Notes: generated by a model not told the origin, from the sequence alone. DNA of 64,000 nucleotides from Nissabacter sp. SGAir0207 (GCF_005491205.1 NZ_CP028037.1:325927-389926), one strand, 5' to 3'; positions 7,445 to 19,357 are shown, counted from the stretch's first letter. Made by a program: numbers and translations.

Positions 7445-8485
7445 ATGGAATCTACCCTGATTGGTTTCCCGGCTGAAACGGTCATCGTTTTTGTGGTGCT
7501 GGCCGTGGCCGCGCTGCTGATTGACCTGCTGGCCCACCGTGGCGATAAGGCGATCAGCCTGAAAAGCGCGGTGATGTGGTCGTTGTTCTGGGTGGCGACG
7601 GCACTGGGCTTCGCCGCCTTCCTCTATTTCCACCACGGCGCGGAGATTGCCAGCCTGTTTGTCACCGGTTATGCGCTGGAGAAGGTGCTGTCGGTCGATA
7701 ACCTGTTTGTGATGATGGCCATCTTTGCATGGTTCAAAGTGCCTGACGGCTATCGCCACCGCGTGCTCTACTGGGGGATCATCGGGGCCATTGTGTTTCG
7801 TGCCATCTTCGTGGCGATCGGCGCGGGCCTGCTGATGCTTGGCCCGTGGGTCGAAATGCTGTTTGCGGTGATTGTCGCCTGGACGGCAGTGATGATGCTG
7901 CGCGCTGGCGATGACGACGAGGAGATTGAGGACTACTCCGATCACCTCGCCAACCGTTTGGTGCGTCGCTTCTTCCCAGTCTGGCCAAAGCTGGCGGGCA
8001 ACCGCTTCCTGCTGAAGTCAGAGGAAGTAAGCGCCGAGCTGGCCAAGCCCGAGAATCAGGGCTTCGCCTTCACCGTGAAGAAGGGTGTGCGCTACGCCAC
8101 GCCGCTGCTGCTCTGCGTGGCAGTGGTGGAGCTGTCGGACGTGATGTTCGCCTTTGACAGCGTACCGGCGGTGATTGCGGTCAGCCGTGAGCCGTTGATC
8201 GTCTACTCCGCGATGATGTTTGCCATCCTTGGCCTGCGTACCCTCTACTTTGTGCTGGAAGCCCTGCGCAAATATCTGGTGCACTTAGAAAAAGCGGTCA
8301 TCGTGCTGCTGTTCTTCATCGCGTTCAAACTGGGCCTGAACGCCAGTGACCACCTCTGGCACCACGGCTACGGCATCAGCGCCACCACCAGCCTCTACGT
8401 GGTACTGGGCGTGCTGGCCCTTGGCATTCTGGCGAGCGTTATGTTCCCCGGCAAAGATGCGCCGGCAGACGATCGTCAGGGATAA
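7445..8485 (+). CDS. terC: Integral membrane protein TerC
   Basis: 346 residues, the full TerC length, with about nine hydrophobic helices. Diagnostic motifs are EKVLSVDNLFVMMAIF (~79-94) and VELSDVMFAFDSVPAVIA (~227-244), whose Asp/Asn residues probably bind a metal. A charged cytoplasmic loop (GDDDEEIEDY) lies around residues 155-164. TerC forms the membrane part of the TerB-TerC complex; relatives are linked to Mn2+ export. Start ATG at 7445 with GAGAG upstream. A perfect 7-bp hairpin follows the stop. Confidence 0.95.
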   Translation: MESTLIGFPAETVIVFVVLAVAALLIDLLAHRGDKAISLKSAVMWSLFWVATALGFAAFLYFHHGAEIASLFVTGYALEKVLSVDNLFVMMAIFAWFKVPDGYRHRVLYWGIIGAIVFRAIFVAIGAGLLMLGPWVEMLFAVIVAWTAVMMLRAGDDDEEIEDYSDHLANRLVRRFFPVWPKLAGNRFLLKSEEVSAELAKPENQGFAFTVKKGVRYATPLLLCVAVVELSDVMFAFDSVPAVIAVSREPLIVYSAMMFAILGLRTLYFVLEALRKYLVHLEKAVIVLLFFIAFKLGLNASDHLWHHGYGISATTSLYVVLGVLALGILASVMFPGKDAPADDRQG

Positions 8486-8496
8486 ATTTTCATACC

Positions 8497-8513
8497 GGCG
8501 GGCGATGCCCGCC
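8497..8513 (+). other. Stem-loop between terC and terD
   Basis: GGCGGGC-GAT-GCCCGCC forms a perfect 7-bp stem with a 3-nt loop, 12 nt after terC. No T-tract follows, so it is not a canonical terminator. It could set transcript ends or stability within the operon (inference). Confidence 0.55.
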
Positions 8514-8539
8514 CTCTCTACAGATAACAGGAGAACCAC

Positions 8540-9118
8540 ATGGGTGTTTCACTTTCCAAAGGCGGCAATGTTTCGTTGAGCAAAACCGACCCAAGCCTGA
8601 AAAAAGTGGTGGTGGGTCTGGGCTGGGATGCCCGCTCTACGGATGGGCAGGACTTTGACCTGGATGCCTCGGCCTTTTTGCTGCAAGCCAATGGCAAGGT
8701 CTCACAGGACAATGACTTCATCTTCTATAACAACCTGCGCTCCAGCTGCGGTTCCGTGGTGCATCAGGGTGACAACCGCACCGGCGCCGGTGATGGCGAT
8801 GATGAGAAGCTGACGGTGGAACTGGCGAAAGTGCCTGCCAGCGTCGACAAGATTGTCTTTACCGTCACCATCCATGACGCGACCGCGCGCCGCCAGAACT
8901 TCGGTCAGGTGAGCAACGCCTTTATCCGTCTGGTGAATGAAGAGAGCAACAACGAAGTGACGCGCTATGACCTGCAAGAGGATAGCTCCACTGAAGTGGC
9001 GATGATCTTCGGCGAGCTGTATCGCCATAACGGTGACTGGAAATTCCGTGCGGTAGGGCAGGGCTTTGGCGGCGGCCTGTCGGCGCTGTGCGCAAACTTC
9101 GGCATTAACGCGGCCTGA
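8540..9118 (+). CDS. terD: Tellurium resistance protein TerD
   Basis: 192 residues, the standard TerD length. Starts [15 protein letters not shown] and carries [36 protein letters not shown] and the C-terminal [19 protein letters not shown]. The acidic DLDAS and GDNRTG-x-GDGDDE segments form the two Ca2+ sites of the family. It is about 60% similar by eye to the next gene, a tandem paralogue. AGGAGA lies 6 nt before the ATG. Confidence 0.96.
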   Translation: MGVSLSKGGNVSLSKTDPSLKKVVVGLGWDARSTDGQDFDLDASAFLLQANGKVSQDNDFIFYNNLRSSCGSVVHQGDNRTGAGDGDDEKLTVELAKVPASVDKIVFTVTIHDATARRQNFGQVSNAFIRLVNEESNNEVTRYDLQEDSSTEVAMIFGELYRHNGDWKFRAVGQGFGGGLSALCANFGINAA

Positions 9119-9128
9119 TGGTTGGCCC

Positions 9129-9149
9129 CGCGCCGTCGTGGACGGCGCG
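9129..9149 (+). other. Stem-loop between terD and terE
   Basis: CGCGCCGTC-GTG-GACGGCGCG forms a perfect 9-bp stem with a 3-nt loop, 10 nt after the terD stop. No T-run follows. Its placement mirrors the hairpin after terC. Confidence 0.6.
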
Positions 9150-9185
9150 ATTGATCTTCAAAACATTAACGAAAAGGAAAAAAGT

Positions 9186-9761
9186 ATGGCAGTTTCACTG
9201 AAAAAAGGCGGCAACGTCTCCCTGACCAAAGAAGCCCCTTCCATGAAATCCGTGCTGTTCGGTCTGGGCTGGGATGCCCGCCAGACCGATGGCAACGCCT
9301 TTGACCTGGACGCCTCGGCGTTCATCGTGGGCGAAGATGGCAAGGTGCTCTCTGATGCCAGCTTCATCTTCTTCAACAACAAAACCAGCGCTTGCGGCGG
9401 CGTGATCCACCAGGGTGACAACCGCACCGGCGAAGGCGCGGGCGATGATGAGCAACTGCTGATCCACCTGGATAAAGTGGATAGCGCCGCGAAGAAAGTG
9501 GTCTTTGCCGTGACCATCTATGAAGCGGATGAGCGCAAGCAGAACTTCGGTCAGGTCAGCAACGCCTTCATCCGTGCGGTCAACAACGATGACCAAACCG
9601 AACTGGCGCGTTATGACCTGTCAGAAGATGCCGCGACCGAAACCGCGATGATCTTCGGTGAACTTTATCGCCACAATGACGAGTGGAAATTCAAGGCCGT
9701 GGGTCAGGGCTACGAAGGCGGCTTGTCTGCACTGGCGAAAAGCTTCGGCGTGAACGTCTAA
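9186..9761 (+). CDS. terE: Tellurium resistance protein TerE
   Basis: 191 residues from the ATG at 9186, preceded by an AAGGAAAA ribosome site; the upstream extension overlaps terD and is not credible. A TerD domain with [35 protein letters not shown] and [19 protein letters not shown]. It is the last gene of the operon, since a strong terminator follows and no terF is present. The TerD/TerE pair probably arose by tandem duplication. Confidence 0.96.
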   Translation: MAVSLKKGGNVSLTKEAPSMKSVLFGLGWDARQTDGNAFDLDASAFIVGEDGKVLSDASFIFFNNKTSACGGVIHQGDNRTGEGAGDDEQLLIHLDKVDSAAKKVVFAVTIYEADERKQNFGQVSNAFIRAVNNDDQTELARYDLSEDAATETAMIFGELYRHNDEWKFKAVGQGYEGGLSALAKSFGVNV

Positions 9762-9774
9762 GTCTCCGCCTGAT

Positions 9775-9802
9775 AAAAAAGCCCGGCACTGCCGGGCTTT
9801 TT
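9775..9802 (+). terminator. Rho-independent terminator after terE
   Basis: AAAAAGCCCGGCACTGCCGGGCTTTTT: a 7-bp GC stem (GCCCGGC/GCCGGGC) with a short loop, flanked by A and T runs. It also works leftward, so it can end the convergent esterase operon. Confidence 0.9.
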
Positions 9803-9803
9803 G

Positions 9804-11012
<1,209 letters not shown>

Positions 11013-13211
11013 TTATTTTTGTAGGGTAAAGTCGATGTCATTGGCACCAAGCAGATTGCCCCACCGGTCATAGAGGCGGCTGGTCACCGTCACTGGCGCG
11101 CCGCCCTGTGGCACCGCACTGGCCGCCGCCAGCTTCACGCCGCTGTCAGCCGCCATATCCAGACGCTGTTCGCCCGCCGCCAATACCCGGTTATCCTGGG
11201 TAATCGTCCATGCCAGGCGCGCCTTCGGGTAAGCCTTCAGGGTGTCATTGATCGCCCACAGGTTGACCTTCCCGGCCGCGCCGCTTTTCCAGTTTAGCGT
11301 AACGGGTTCAATAGAGGGCAAAATTGGCTGATAGGCTTTCTGCAACGCGTAGTAGCCCAGTTTTGGCTGGCGGCGATAGTCCATCACCCCCCAGTTGATG
11401 GAGGGCCAGGTCTCGACGAACATAAACTGGAACAGCACGCTCACTGGCTGGTAGCGCTGGCGGCGATAGCTCTCGGCGGCGGTGCGCACGGAGTCAGCCT
11501 GATAGCGCTGGGTATTCTCGATAAAGGTCTGGATGGTTGGCCCGCGCTCGATTTTGGCGAACTGGAAGGTCTGCACCGGCTGGAAATTGTGGTACTTCCA
11601 GATTGCCCAACCCGGATCGCCCGGCTGGGTGGTAGCTGGCCAGAGATCTTTCTCCGGGATGATGGTCTTTAGCGTCTCCAGATTCGGCAGTGCCTCCGCG
11701 CCAAACTCGGTGATGATGCCGTTCTTGGCCGGTTGCAGGAAGTCATTGATGGTGCCGAAATACCACCCCTGCCAGAAGTGCTCGGTGACGGATGACCACG
11801 GGTGCATGATGCGGGTAGTGTCCTGCGCCAGCGCATCCGCCACTTTCTGCGCCAGATTTTTGTTCATCTCTGGATACCAGTCTGGGAAGCGTTTCTGCAT
11901 CCAGAGTGAATCAAACGGCGGCTCATTCTGTCCGCCCCAGACAATGATCGACGGGTAGTTGCCATACTGCCGGATGGCGTCGGTGGCCTGCCGCGCCGCC
12001 TCCTGCGCGAACTCTGGGCTGTCGTTATAGCCCCACTGCAACGGCATATCCTGCCAGATCAGCATTCCGCGCTCATCCGCCAGCTCATACAGCTCGTGGC
12101 TGGCAATGTGCCCGTGCACACGAATGGCGTTGGCGTTCATCTCCTCCAGCAATTCCAGATCTTTCTCCCAGTCGGCGGGCTTCATGGCGCTCAGCCAGGA
12201 GGAGCCGATGTAGTTGGTGCCGCGCAGGAAGATGCGCTTGCCGTTAATCACCCAGCCGCCCTGCGCGGGTTTGACGATCTGCCGCAGCCCGGTGCGGGTG
12301 GTGGTGCGGTCCATTACGCCAAGGTTGTCCGTCAGGCTGACCTCCACCTCATAAAGGTTGGGATCGCCATACCCTTTCGGCCACCACAGCGCCGCCCCCG
12401 CCATCGGCAGCGTCACCTGCAAGGATTGCGCGCCGCTGCGTTGGTAGGCCAGATTGACCGGCTGGTTGAAGGTGTAACTTTTGCCGGAGAAGTTATGCGG
12501 CTTGACGCGGATATGCAGCATCGCCGGGCGGTCGCGGTTGGTGCGGTAGTCAATCGCCAGCGTCAGCGCCGGGTGCGCCAGCCCCTGTTGCCACGCCGGG
12601 GTGGTCAGCACGTTGTCAATCACCGCGCCGCGGCTGATGTGCACGTCCACCGGTGCCCAGATGCCACCGGTATTGGCATCCTGCCCCTGTTTCGTCCAGG
12701 CCCCGCCGGGGCGGGCATCATGCTGCGAGAAGACCCCCTTGATCACGTTCTTATGCAGCGGCCAGGTGGAGTCCGGCGACTCGAAGGGGCTATCGACCCG
12801 CACCGCCAGTTGGTTGTCGCGCCGCGCCTCCTCGCTGATGTCGAGGGAGAAGCGCTGGAAGTAGCCGGTATGGCGGCCCACCGGGCGCTGGTTGAGCCAG
12901 GCATCGGCATGGTAATCCACCCCCTTGAACACCAGCGTCGCCATGTTGTCCGGGCGCAGCGGCGGCAAGGAGAACTGGGTGCGATACCAGAGCGCCCCTT
13001 GATGATCCAGCCCGGCGACATACCAGTTGGCCGGCACGCGCAGGGACTGCCACTGGCCATCGTCGGCGCGCCACCCGGCCAGCGCGGGATCGTTGGCGTC
13101 ATGCACCCGCCACTTGCCGGCCAACGACTGGGTGGACGGGCCGTGGGCGGTGCGATCGGCGCACCCGGCCAGCAACAGCAGGGCGCCAGCGGCGACCAGT
13201 AACCTTTTCAT
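11013..13211 (-). CDS. Glycoside hydrolase family 2 lipoprotein (beta-mannosidase/glucuronidase-like)
   Basis: 732 residues. The N terminus [20 protein letters not shown] has a clear lipobox (LAGC, lipid-linked Cys17). Domains in order: galactose-binding-like jelly roll (~35-190), Ig-like domain (~195-310), and a TIM barrel (~315-620) with acid/base E430 in WGGQNEPPF and nucleophile E502 in ITEFGAE, then C-terminal beta domains. Both catalytic glutamates of GH2 are therefore present. Substrate specificity cannot be read from the sequence. It overlaps the histidine kinase stop by 4 bp. As a lipoprotein it probably trims the glycan in the periplasm or at the outer membrane. Confidence 0.88.
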   Translation of the reverse strand: MKRLLVAAGALLLLAGCADRTAHGPSTQSLAGKWRVHDANDPALAGWRADDGQWQSLRVPANWYVAGLDHQGALWYRTQFSLPPLRPDNMATLVFKGVDYHADAWLNQRPVGRHTGYFQRFSLDISEEARRDNQLAVRVDSPFESPDSTWPLHKNVIKGVFSQHDARPGGAWTKQGQDANTGGIWAPVDVHISRGAVIDNVLTTPAWQQGLAHPALTLAIDYRTNRDRPAMLHIRVKPHNFSGKSYTFNQPVNLAYQRSGAQSLQVTLPMAGAALWWPKGYGDPNLYEVEVSLTDNLGVMDRTTTRTGLRQIVKPAQGGWVINGKRIFLRGTNYIGSSWLSAMKPADWEKDLELLEEMNANAIRVHGHIASHELYELADERGMLIWQDMPLQWGYNDSPEFAQEAARQATDAIRQYGNYPSIIVWGGQNEPPFDSLWMQKRFPDWYPEMNKNLAQKVADALAQDTTRIMHPWSSVTEHFWQGWYFGTINDFLQPAKNGIITEFGAEALPNLETLKTIIPEKDLWPATTQPGDPGWAIWKYHNFQPVQTFQFAKIERGPTIQTFIENTQRYQADSVRTAAESYRRQRYQPVSVLFQFMFVETWPSINWGVMDYRRQPKLGYYALQKAYQPILPSIEPVTLNWKSGAAGKVNLWAINDTLKAYPKARLAWTITQDNRVLAAGEQRLDMAADSGVKLAAASAVPQGGAPVTVTSRLYDRWGNLLGANDIDFTLQK

Positions 13212-15934
13212 GGCGTCTCCTTAATCTGTGTCAGGGCATCATTCACGCGCTGGCACAATGTATCCAGTTGGCTATCCAGCGTCGCCATTGCGGCGGTGTC
13301 ATCGGCTTCGGCCGCCTGCTCCAGCTGGCCGAGCGCCTGTACCAGCTTCTCGCAGGCAAAGGTGGCGGCCTCGCCCTTCATTTTGTGCGCGTTGCGTTTG
13401 ACGGCATCATTGTCATGCTGCGCCACGCCCCGGTGCAGGTTGTCGAGCAGCACCGGAATATCCAGCAGGAACATGCCGATCAACTCCACCAGCAACTCTT
13501 TATCGTGGCCAACCCGCTCCAGCATCAGCGCATAATCGACCGCCTCGGCCGGGTCATTCGCCGCCACGGGGGCCGCTGGCGCTGGCGCGCCCTGCTGACT
13601 GGCCATCACGCGGGCAATTTCGGTCGAAAGCGCATCCAGCATTACCGGCTTGGCGATGTAGCCATCGAAGCCATTCTCCAGACAGTATTCGCGGTCGCCC
13701 TGCATGGCATGGGCGGTCATCGCAATGATCGGGAAGTGGTGCGGCGGGGTGGCGAACGCCTCACGCTGGCGCAGGATCTGGGTGGCCTTCTGCCCATCCA
13801 TCTCCGGCATTTGCAGATCCATCAGGATCAGGTCGTACTCCTGCCGGGCACTCATCTCCAGCGCCTCCAGCCCATTGTTGGCAATATCCGCCTGATGGCC
13901 CAGCTTACCGAGGAAGTGCACGGCCAGTTTCTGGTTCACTAGATTGTCCTCCGCCAGCAGGATGCGGTATTGCTGGCCCTGTGGCGCAGGCGCGGCGACC
14001 GGCGGCGCGGCCGGGGCCACTGGCGCGACGGTAGCGGGCGCGCCGGGCGCCAGCGTCTGCACGATGGCGCTGAACAGCTCATTCTGGTCTACCGGCTTGT
14101 TGAGGAAGTGCACGACGCCAATCTTCTTCAGCACCGCCGTGTCCATGTAGCGCCCCATCGAACTGAGCATAATCAGCTTGCTGTGGCGCAACTCCGGCGT
14201 GGAGGTGATCTCCAGCGCCAGCGTCATGCCATCCATGTCCGGCATCTGGGCATCGAGCAGGATCAGCGGGAAGTCCGGCGAAATCTCGAGCGCATCCAGC
14301 GCCGCCTGGCCGCTGCTAAAGGTGAAAGGTTGCAGCCCCATATTGCGCAGCATCTCCTGCATCAACCGCAGGTTGGTCTGGTTGTCATCCACTACCGCGA
14401 TGCGCGTGCCCTTAATGACCGCGGGTACGTGGGTCGGCCCGGTTGTTTGCGGCACTTTTTTCAGCACCGGCAGGGCGAAGAAGAAGGTACTGCCGCTGCC
14501 GGGCGTGCTGGCGACGCGCAGTTCGCCGCCGAGCATCTCTACCAACCGGGCGGAGATGGTCAGGCCAAGGCCGGTGCCGCCATATTTGCGGGTGGTGGAG
14601 GTGTCGGCCTGACTGAAGGACTCAAAGATCAGCCGCTGCTTCTCTGGCGGGATGCCGATGCCGGTATCCTTCACCTCGAAGGAGAGCTGCTGGGCGGCGA
14701 TGCCGGGGGTGATGCTCATCACCACCTCGCCCTCGTGGGTGAACTTCAGCGCGTTGCTGACCAGATTGGTCAGCACCTGTCGCAGCCGCACCGAGTCGCA
14801 GTAGATGTACTCCGGGATGCCGGGCGCGACATCCACCAGCAACTCGATGCCCTTTTCGGTCGCCTTTGGCATCAGCGGGCGCATGATCCCTTGCAGGAAG
14901 GGGCGCAGCGCGAACTCCTCCATATCCAGCGTGATCTTGCCAGCCTCAATCTTGGAGAAGTCGAGGATGTCATCAATCACCTTCAGCAACACGCGGGCGG
15001 AGCTATGGGCCATGGTGATGTAGTCGCGCTGCTCGGGCGTCAGTTCGGTGTCGAGGCAGAGCTGGGTCATGCCGAGGATGCCATTCATCGGCGTACGGAT
15101 CTCATGGCTCATGTTGGCGAGGAACGCGCTCTTGGCCTGGCTGGCGGCTTTCGCCATCTCCACTGCCTGCAACGAGGCGGCCTCCGCCTTTTTGCGCTGG
15201 GTGATGTCCTGCATGGTGCCGATCACCCGCCCGATGCCGCCGTCGTTGGCGAGGCTGATCACCTGTCCGAGCAGCAGGAACCAGCGGTACTGCTGGTCGC
15301 TGTGCAGGATGCGCAGTTCACACTCAAACACCGCCATCCGGTCGGTGCCCGCCTCTTTTAACAGGCGGGCGGCGGTGGGCAGGTCATCCGGGTGGATCAA
15401 CCCGCGCCAGTCATCAGAGCGGTACTTCCAGCTGCGGCGCGGGTAGCCCAGCAGCATCAGCAGCGCGTCATTGACCTGCACCAGATCCTGCAAATAGTCC
15501 CAGTCCCAGATGCCGATGTGGGTCGCCTCGGCAGCGAGGATAAAGTCGTCATGCAGCTGGTTGCGGGAGGCGAGGATGTCAGCGAAATGGGTGACGTCGG
15601 TATGCAAACTGACAATGCCGCCGTCCGGGGTGCGGTTATGCTGCACGAACACCGTACGCCCCGGCAGCTTGCGGATCTCAAAGTGGTTATCAACCCGGCA
15701 GCGCTCGGTCAGTACGGCGGCCAGCGCCCCCTGATCGGCAATCTCGGAGATGTAACCAGAGGTGATGAATGCCTCAATCAGGGCAGGGAGCGGCGTGCCG
15801 CGTACCATCAGATCCTTGACCGCCGGATAGTAGTCCAGCGCCTGTTCGTTGAAGGCGACCAGCCGCTCCTCGGCATCGTAAATCATGATCGCGGCATTGA
15901 TATGGTCCAGCGCCGCAAAGATGGCATTTTTCAT
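13208..15934 (-). CDS. Soluble hybrid sensor histidine kinase (PAS-PAS-HisKA-HATPase-REC-REC-HPt)
   Basis: 908 residues and no transmembrane segment, so cytoplasmic. Two PAS domains (~1-115 and ~130-248) precede HisKA with H277 in [13 protein letters not shown] and a HATPase domain (~375-490; N394 in VSNALKF, DTGIGIP, GGTGLGL). Then come receiver 1 (~510-628, D561 in [11 protein letters not shown]), an Ala/Pro linker, receiver 2 (~656-777, D706 in [12 protein letters not shown]762), and an HPt domain with H850 in [12 protein letters not shown]. It is thus a complete unorthodox phosphorelay lacking only a final receiver. The REC-PP2C protein encoded at 25205 could be that receiver (inference). 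It overlaps the globin-like gene by 4 bp. Confidence 0.95.
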   Translation of the reverse strand: MKNAIFAALDHINAAIMIYDAEERLVAFNEQALDYYPAVKDLMVRGTPLPALIEAFITSGYISEIADQGALAAVLTERCRVDNHFEIRKLPGRTVFVQHNRTPDGGIVSLHTDVTHFADILASRNQLHDDFILAAEATHIGIWDWDYLQDLVQVNDALLMLLGYPRRSWKYRSDDWRGLIHPDDLPTAARLLKEAGTDRMAVFECELRILHSDQQYRWFLLLGQVISLANDGGIGRVIGTMQDITQRKKAEAASLQAVEMAKAASQAKSAFLANMSHEIRTPMNGILGMTQLCLDTELTPEQRDYITMAHSSARVLLKVIDDILDFSKIEAGKITLDMEEFALRPFLQGIMRPLMPKATEKGIELLVDVAPGIPEYIYCDSVRLRQVLTNLVSNALKFTHEGEVVMSITPGIAAQQLSFEVKDTGIGIPPEKQRLIFESFSQADTSTTRKYGGTGLGLTISARLVEMLGGELRVASTPGSGSTFFFALPVLKKVPQTTGPTHVPAVIKGTRIAVVDDNQTNLRLMQEMLRNMGLQPFTFSSGQAALDALEISPDFPLILLDAQMPDMDGMTLALEITSTPELRHSKLIMLSSMGRYMDTAVLKKIGVVHFLNKPVDQNELFSAIVQTLAPGAPATVAPVAPAAPPVAAPAPQGQQYRILLAEDNLVNQKLAVHFLGKLGHQADIANNGLEALEMSARQEYDLILMDLQMPEMDGQKATQILRQREAFATPPHHFPIIAMTAHAMQGDREYCLENGFDGYIAKPVMLDALSTEIARVMASQQGAPAPAAPVAANDPAEAVDYALMLERVGHDKELLVELIGMFLLDIPVLLDNLHRGVAQHDNDAVKRNAHKMKGEAATFACEKLVQALGQLEQAAEADDTAAMATLDSQLDTLCQRVNDALTQIKETP

Positions 15935-16389
15935 GGTGTGGTTCCTGGGACTGCCGGCGGCGCGATGACGTGGAACAGCTCCGCCTGCCGCCGCACATAC
16001 TCAAGGCCGGGGGCGATCACCATCGCCCAGGCGGTGATGATCTCCTCGTCACAGTCAGGATCGAGCCGCCGCACCGTCTCCAGAATCGCTCGCCGCCAGT
16101 GGGCGTAGAACGCTGGCGGCAGCTTGATCCCCTCTGCATCCTGGGTGCGCGAGATATTGATCAGGTAGTTGGAGACATTGTGGGTGCTGGAGACCGACAG
16201 CATGTAGAAGAAGGTCTTGTAGACAATCTTGCGGATGCGCGCCTCATCCTGCTCCAGGAAGGTGGCCTCGATCTCGGCGGTGCTGTGGATGAACAGTTGG
16301 TAGAAGTGGTTGAAAAAACGCTCCCCGTTATCACTGTCCGTAATGCGTGCGTAGCTGTCATTGAAAACGGCATCATAGGAGAAACTCAT
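15931..16389 (-). CDS. Globin-like protein, proximal His apparently replaced
   Basis: 152 residues from the ATG at 16389, which overlaps the upstream stop as ATGA. The pattern ([20 protein letters not shown], then [20 protein letters not shown], then [17 protein letters not shown]) matches bacterial single-domain globins. Those normally have a proximal His twelve residues before the conserved Tyr of the P-x-x-Y motif. Counting back from that Tyr gives Gln (RTQDAEG), so heme binding is doubtful. A 4-bp overlap with the PAS-containing kinase suggests the two work together as a sensory pair (inference). A heme-free globin fold acting as an adaptor, as in stressosome N-domains, is another possibility. 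Confidence 0.75.
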   Translation of the reverse strand: MSFSYDAVFNDSYARITDSDNGERFFNHFYQLFIHSTAEIEATFLEQDEARIRKIVYKTFFYMLSVSSTHNVSNYLINISRTQDAEGIKLPPAFYAHWRRAILETVRRLDPDCDEEIITAWAMVIAPGLEYVRRQAELFHVIAPPAVPGTTP

Positions 16390-17786
16390 GGCTGTTGTCC
16401 TCCGGGTTTGCGCTCCTGCGGCATGCACAAGCGGGGTGGGTTAAAGACATCGCTCAGGCGGGTATTGAAGTAGCTCTCCTGCGGCACGCTGCGGATCAGT
16501 GGGCCATAGTTGTGCTTGTAGAACAGCGCCTCCAGCACCATCGCATTGGTGGTCAGGGTGATCATGCGGTTGTAGCCGCCGGTGGCCTCAAAACGCCCCT
16601 CATACCAGCCGCGCTGGTTGTCGCGCGTCAGGCGGGTCATGGTCATCAGCGCGTCGGTGAAGTCGCTCTTCCACAGTACCCAGAGGCCGAATACCGCCCG
16701 CGTGGAGACCAGCGCCCGCGTCGGGTAGTAGTTGCCGTTGTCGCCCAGCGTGTTCCAGGCGTAGCCGTTGCCGAAAATGGTGTCGTAGATATGCCACGGC
16801 TCGGCGTTGAGGTTGAACTCATCACGCGCCGTCAGCACCTTCTCCTTCTGCCAGCGCTGCTCCTGCACGCGGTAGATATTCTGCGCCCGCTTCTGCTGCA
16901 TGGTGAGCAGGGTGGCGTCCTGGCCCGGCGTCTGCCAGGCGTACTCCAGCCCGCCCAGCACGTAGGGGGTGTTGGTCACCACCGCTGGCGTGTAGGTGGT
17001 GCGCGGGTCGCGGGCATCGACATCAATCGCGATGCCATCGACAATCACCGACTGGTAGGGCGGCGTCACCGAACGCGCCGAGGGGAAGCCCCACAGGCTG
17101 AGCGCCGCCGCGCCATACTCGCTGTAGCCGAGCCGCCCTTCTGGCTGCGGCATCAATTTGCCGTCCCGCATCCCGCCGCGCAGCAGCTGTCCCTTGTCAT
17201 CCACCACGTTGCAGAAGTTCCAGCGCATGATCACCCGGTCGAGGTACTCGCTGTAGGCGGGGTGCCAGAGCGCCACGATGCGCAAGCCGGTCATCAGCCG
17301 GGCGATGTCCTGCGCCGACCAGCCGAGGATCGCCGGTTTGTTGCTGTAGTTGACCATGGTGGCATTGCTGGTGTTGTAGAGCAGGTTCGGCGTTTTCAGG
17401 TTGGTCAGCGGTAGCTGGTTCAGCGTCGCCAGCAGCCGGGTGAGCCGGTCGTCAAACTCCACCTCATCAATCAGCGCCAGCTGGCGCGCCGCCGTCAGGG
17501 CGATCAGCGAGTCGCCAATCTGCCATAGGTTGGTGACTGGCCGGTTGTCGCTGGCGTTGATCAGGCCGGTGCCGCTTTGGGTATTGTTCTTGAAGTAGCG
17601 CCAGGCCACCTCTGCCCACTGGCGCTCCTCCGCCGTCAGTTCGCCCATCCGCCCCGGATAGTGCCACGCGCCGCTGCGCAGATAGCGGCCGCCCTGGCTC
17701 TCCTGAAAAGAGGAGAAGACCAGCGCGATCGCCACCGCGATCAGTAGCAACAGGCCAAGCCTGATCAGGCTTACGGTTTTAAGCAT
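16386..17786 (-). CDS. DUF3131 protein, membrane-anchored (paralogue 3)
   Basis: 466 residues. One N-terminal transmembrane helix (LIRLGLLLLIAVAIALVF) anchors a periplasmic DUF3131 domain, recognised by AWRYFKNNTQSGTGLINA, VTNLWQIGDSLIALTAARQ and repeated helical motifs such as GRLGYSEYGAAALSLWGF. DUF3131 belongs among alpha/alpha-barrel glucan-active proteins related to the glycoamylase-like domain of NdvB, so a role in handling a beta-glucan is plausible but unproven. It is the last of three tandem paralogues and overlaps the previous one by 16 bp. Catalytic residues are not established for the family. Confidence 0.85.
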   Translation of the reverse strand: MLKTVSLIRLGLLLLIAVAIALVFSSFQESQGGRYLRSGAWHYPGRMGELTAEERQWAEVAWRYFKNNTQSGTGLINASDNRPVTNLWQIGDSLIALTAARQLALIDEVEFDDRLTRLLATLNQLPLTNLKTPNLLYNTSNATMVNYSNKPAILGWSAQDIARLMTGLRIVALWHPAYSEYLDRVIMRWNFCNVVDDKGQLLRGGMRDGKLMPQPEGRLGYSEYGAAALSLWGFPSARSVTPPYQSVIVDGIAIDVDARDPRTTYTPAVVTNTPYVLGGLEYAWQTPGQDATLLTMQQKRAQNIYRVQEQRWQKEKVLTARDEFNLNAEPWHIYDTIFGNGYAWNTLGDNGNYYPTRALVSTRAVFGLWVLWKSDFTDALMTMTRLTRDNQRGWYEGRFEATGGYNRMITLTTNAMVLEALFYKHNYGPLIRSVPQESYFNTRLSDVFNPPRLCMPQERKPGGQQP

Positions 17787-19357
17787 GACATCGCCACCGG
17801 AGGCAGTTTGATCGGCGCATCCTCATTCTGGCAGGCCGCGCATTTACAGGACTGGCAGGATGGCTCGGTACGCTGCGCCACGCCGGTCTGCTCACACCAG
17901 TTCTTCACGCCGGGCGTGGAGCTGATGAAGGGCCGGTTGCGTTTGGTGTTGTTCTCCTCGAAGGCATCCACCAGACGCTTCTCCCACAGCGAGGGCGCGA
18001 AGTCGTGCGCCTTCGGCTTGTCGGTATTGAACTTCAGCAGGCGACCCTCCTGTTTGTAGAGCAGCGCCTCCAGCATGATGCCGTTGTTGTTGCCGGTGAA
18101 CTCGCGGATTGGGCCGTCGCCGTTCTCGTAGATCCCCTCGTAGTAGCCCAGTCCCTTCTCATTGGCGTTCTCAATGGTATCCAGCAGCCGGTCGGTATAG
18201 GCCGAATCCCACAGCACCCACATGCCGAGCGCCGCTTTCAGCGAGATGGCGGAAACTTCCGGCACATATTTGCCCTTGTCGGTGATGGTGTTCCAGTTGA
18301 AGCCATCAGAGAAAACCGTGTCATAAACGAAGTAGGGCGCTTTATCGAGCTGGTGTTCCGAGCGGGCGGTCAGCACCCCGGTGATCAGGTAGCGGTTCTC
18401 CTGTGCCTGATAGACACGGTCGGCAAAGTTTTTCATCCACGGGTGGGAGAACTCATTGACCCGATCCTCGCGGTCATCTGACTTGTCCCAGCCCATCTCC
18501 AGACCGTGCAGCAGGTAGGATTCGGTCACCACATAGTTGTGTTGGCTGGTCAGGCGCGGGTCGCGGGTGTCATAGGGCACCAGCACGCAGTAGATATTCG
18601 CCAGCGAGTAAGGCTCCGGCCGGGAGCCTTGGCAGGTCTTGAAGCCCCAGAGCTGGTAGCCCGCCGAGGCGTACTCCTCATACCCTAGTCGCCCCTCCTG
18701 CACATAGACCGGCTTCTTGTCCGGGCCGACGTAAGCGCCAAACAGGGTGCCGCAGTCATCCACCGTGTGGGTGAAGTCCCAGCCCAGCACGATGTTGTCG
18801 ATGCTGTTGCCATACTCCGGGTAGCGCTCCTTGACGATCTTGAGCCACAGCAACATGCGGCCGATGTCCAATGCAGAGAAGCCGATGTCGCCCGGTTTGT
18901 TCAGGTAGTTCACCTTCTGCGCGGTGATGGTGTTGTAGGCCTTGTTTGGCATCTCGTTCTGGAAGAGCACCAGCGTGTTGAGCGTTTTGAGCAGCTTGAT
19001 CATGCGCTGGTCAAACTCGGCCTTGTCGATGATCTTCAGTTCGCGCGCCGCCACCAGCGCGCCGATATAGGAGCCGGTATCCCACATGGTGGTGGAGGGG
19101 TATTTGTTTACCGCGTTCACCAGCCCGGTGGTGGGCTGGTAGTTGGCGACGAAGTATTGCCAGGCATTGACGGCAATGGCCCGCTCGCGCGGCGTCAGTT
19201 CGCCGTGGCGCACCGGGTAGTGCTGCGACGGCAATTCAGTGGTGGCGGCCTGCACGCCGCCCGCCAGCAGCCACAGCGCTGCCAGCATGGCCAGCCATGC
19301 CAGCCAGCGCCGCGCCGGGCGGGCAGCAGAAGAGACAGTGGCGGACGATGGTCTCAT
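17771..19357 (-). CDS. DUF3131 protein, exported, with Cys-rich tail (paralogue 2)
   Basis: 528 residues. A cleavable signal (LAWLAMLAALWLLAGGVQAA) precedes the DUF3131 domain (AWQYFVANYQPTTGLVNAV, TTMWDTGSYIGALVAAREL, GRLGYEEYASAGYQLWGF). It is the longest of the three, with a C-terminal extension from about 475 holding a cysteine cluster (SCQSCKCAACQNED) plus further Cys at WCEQT and MSCLKP. The extension could bind metal or form disulfides in the periplasm (inference); the sister proteins lack it. Its start overlaps the preceding gene by 4 bp. Confidence 0.87.
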   Translation of the reverse strand: MRPSSATVSSAARPARRWLAWLAMLAALWLLAGGVQAATTELPSQHYPVRHGELTPRERAIAVNAWQYFVANYQPTTGLVNAVNKYPSTTMWDTGSYIGALVAARELKIIDKAEFDQRMIKLLKTLNTLVLFQNEMPNKAYNTITAQKVNYLNKPGDIGFSALDIGRMLLWLKIVKERYPEYGNSIDNIVLGWDFTHTVDDCGTLFGAYVGPDKKPVYVQEGRLGYEEYASAGYQLWGFKTCQGSRPEPYSLANIYCVLVPYDTRDPRLTSQHNYVVTESYLLHGLEMGWDKSDDREDRVNEFSHPWMKNFADRVYQAQENRYLITGVLTARSEHQLDKAPYFVYDTVFSDGFNWNTITDKGKYVPEVSAISLKAALGMWVLWDSAYTDRLLDTIENANEKGLGYYEGIYENGDGPIREFTGNNNGIMLEALLYKQEGRLLKFNTDKPKAHDFAPSLWEKRLVDAFEENNTKRNRPFISSTPGVKNWCEQTGVAQRTEPSCQSCKCAACQNEDAPIKLPPVAMSCLKP

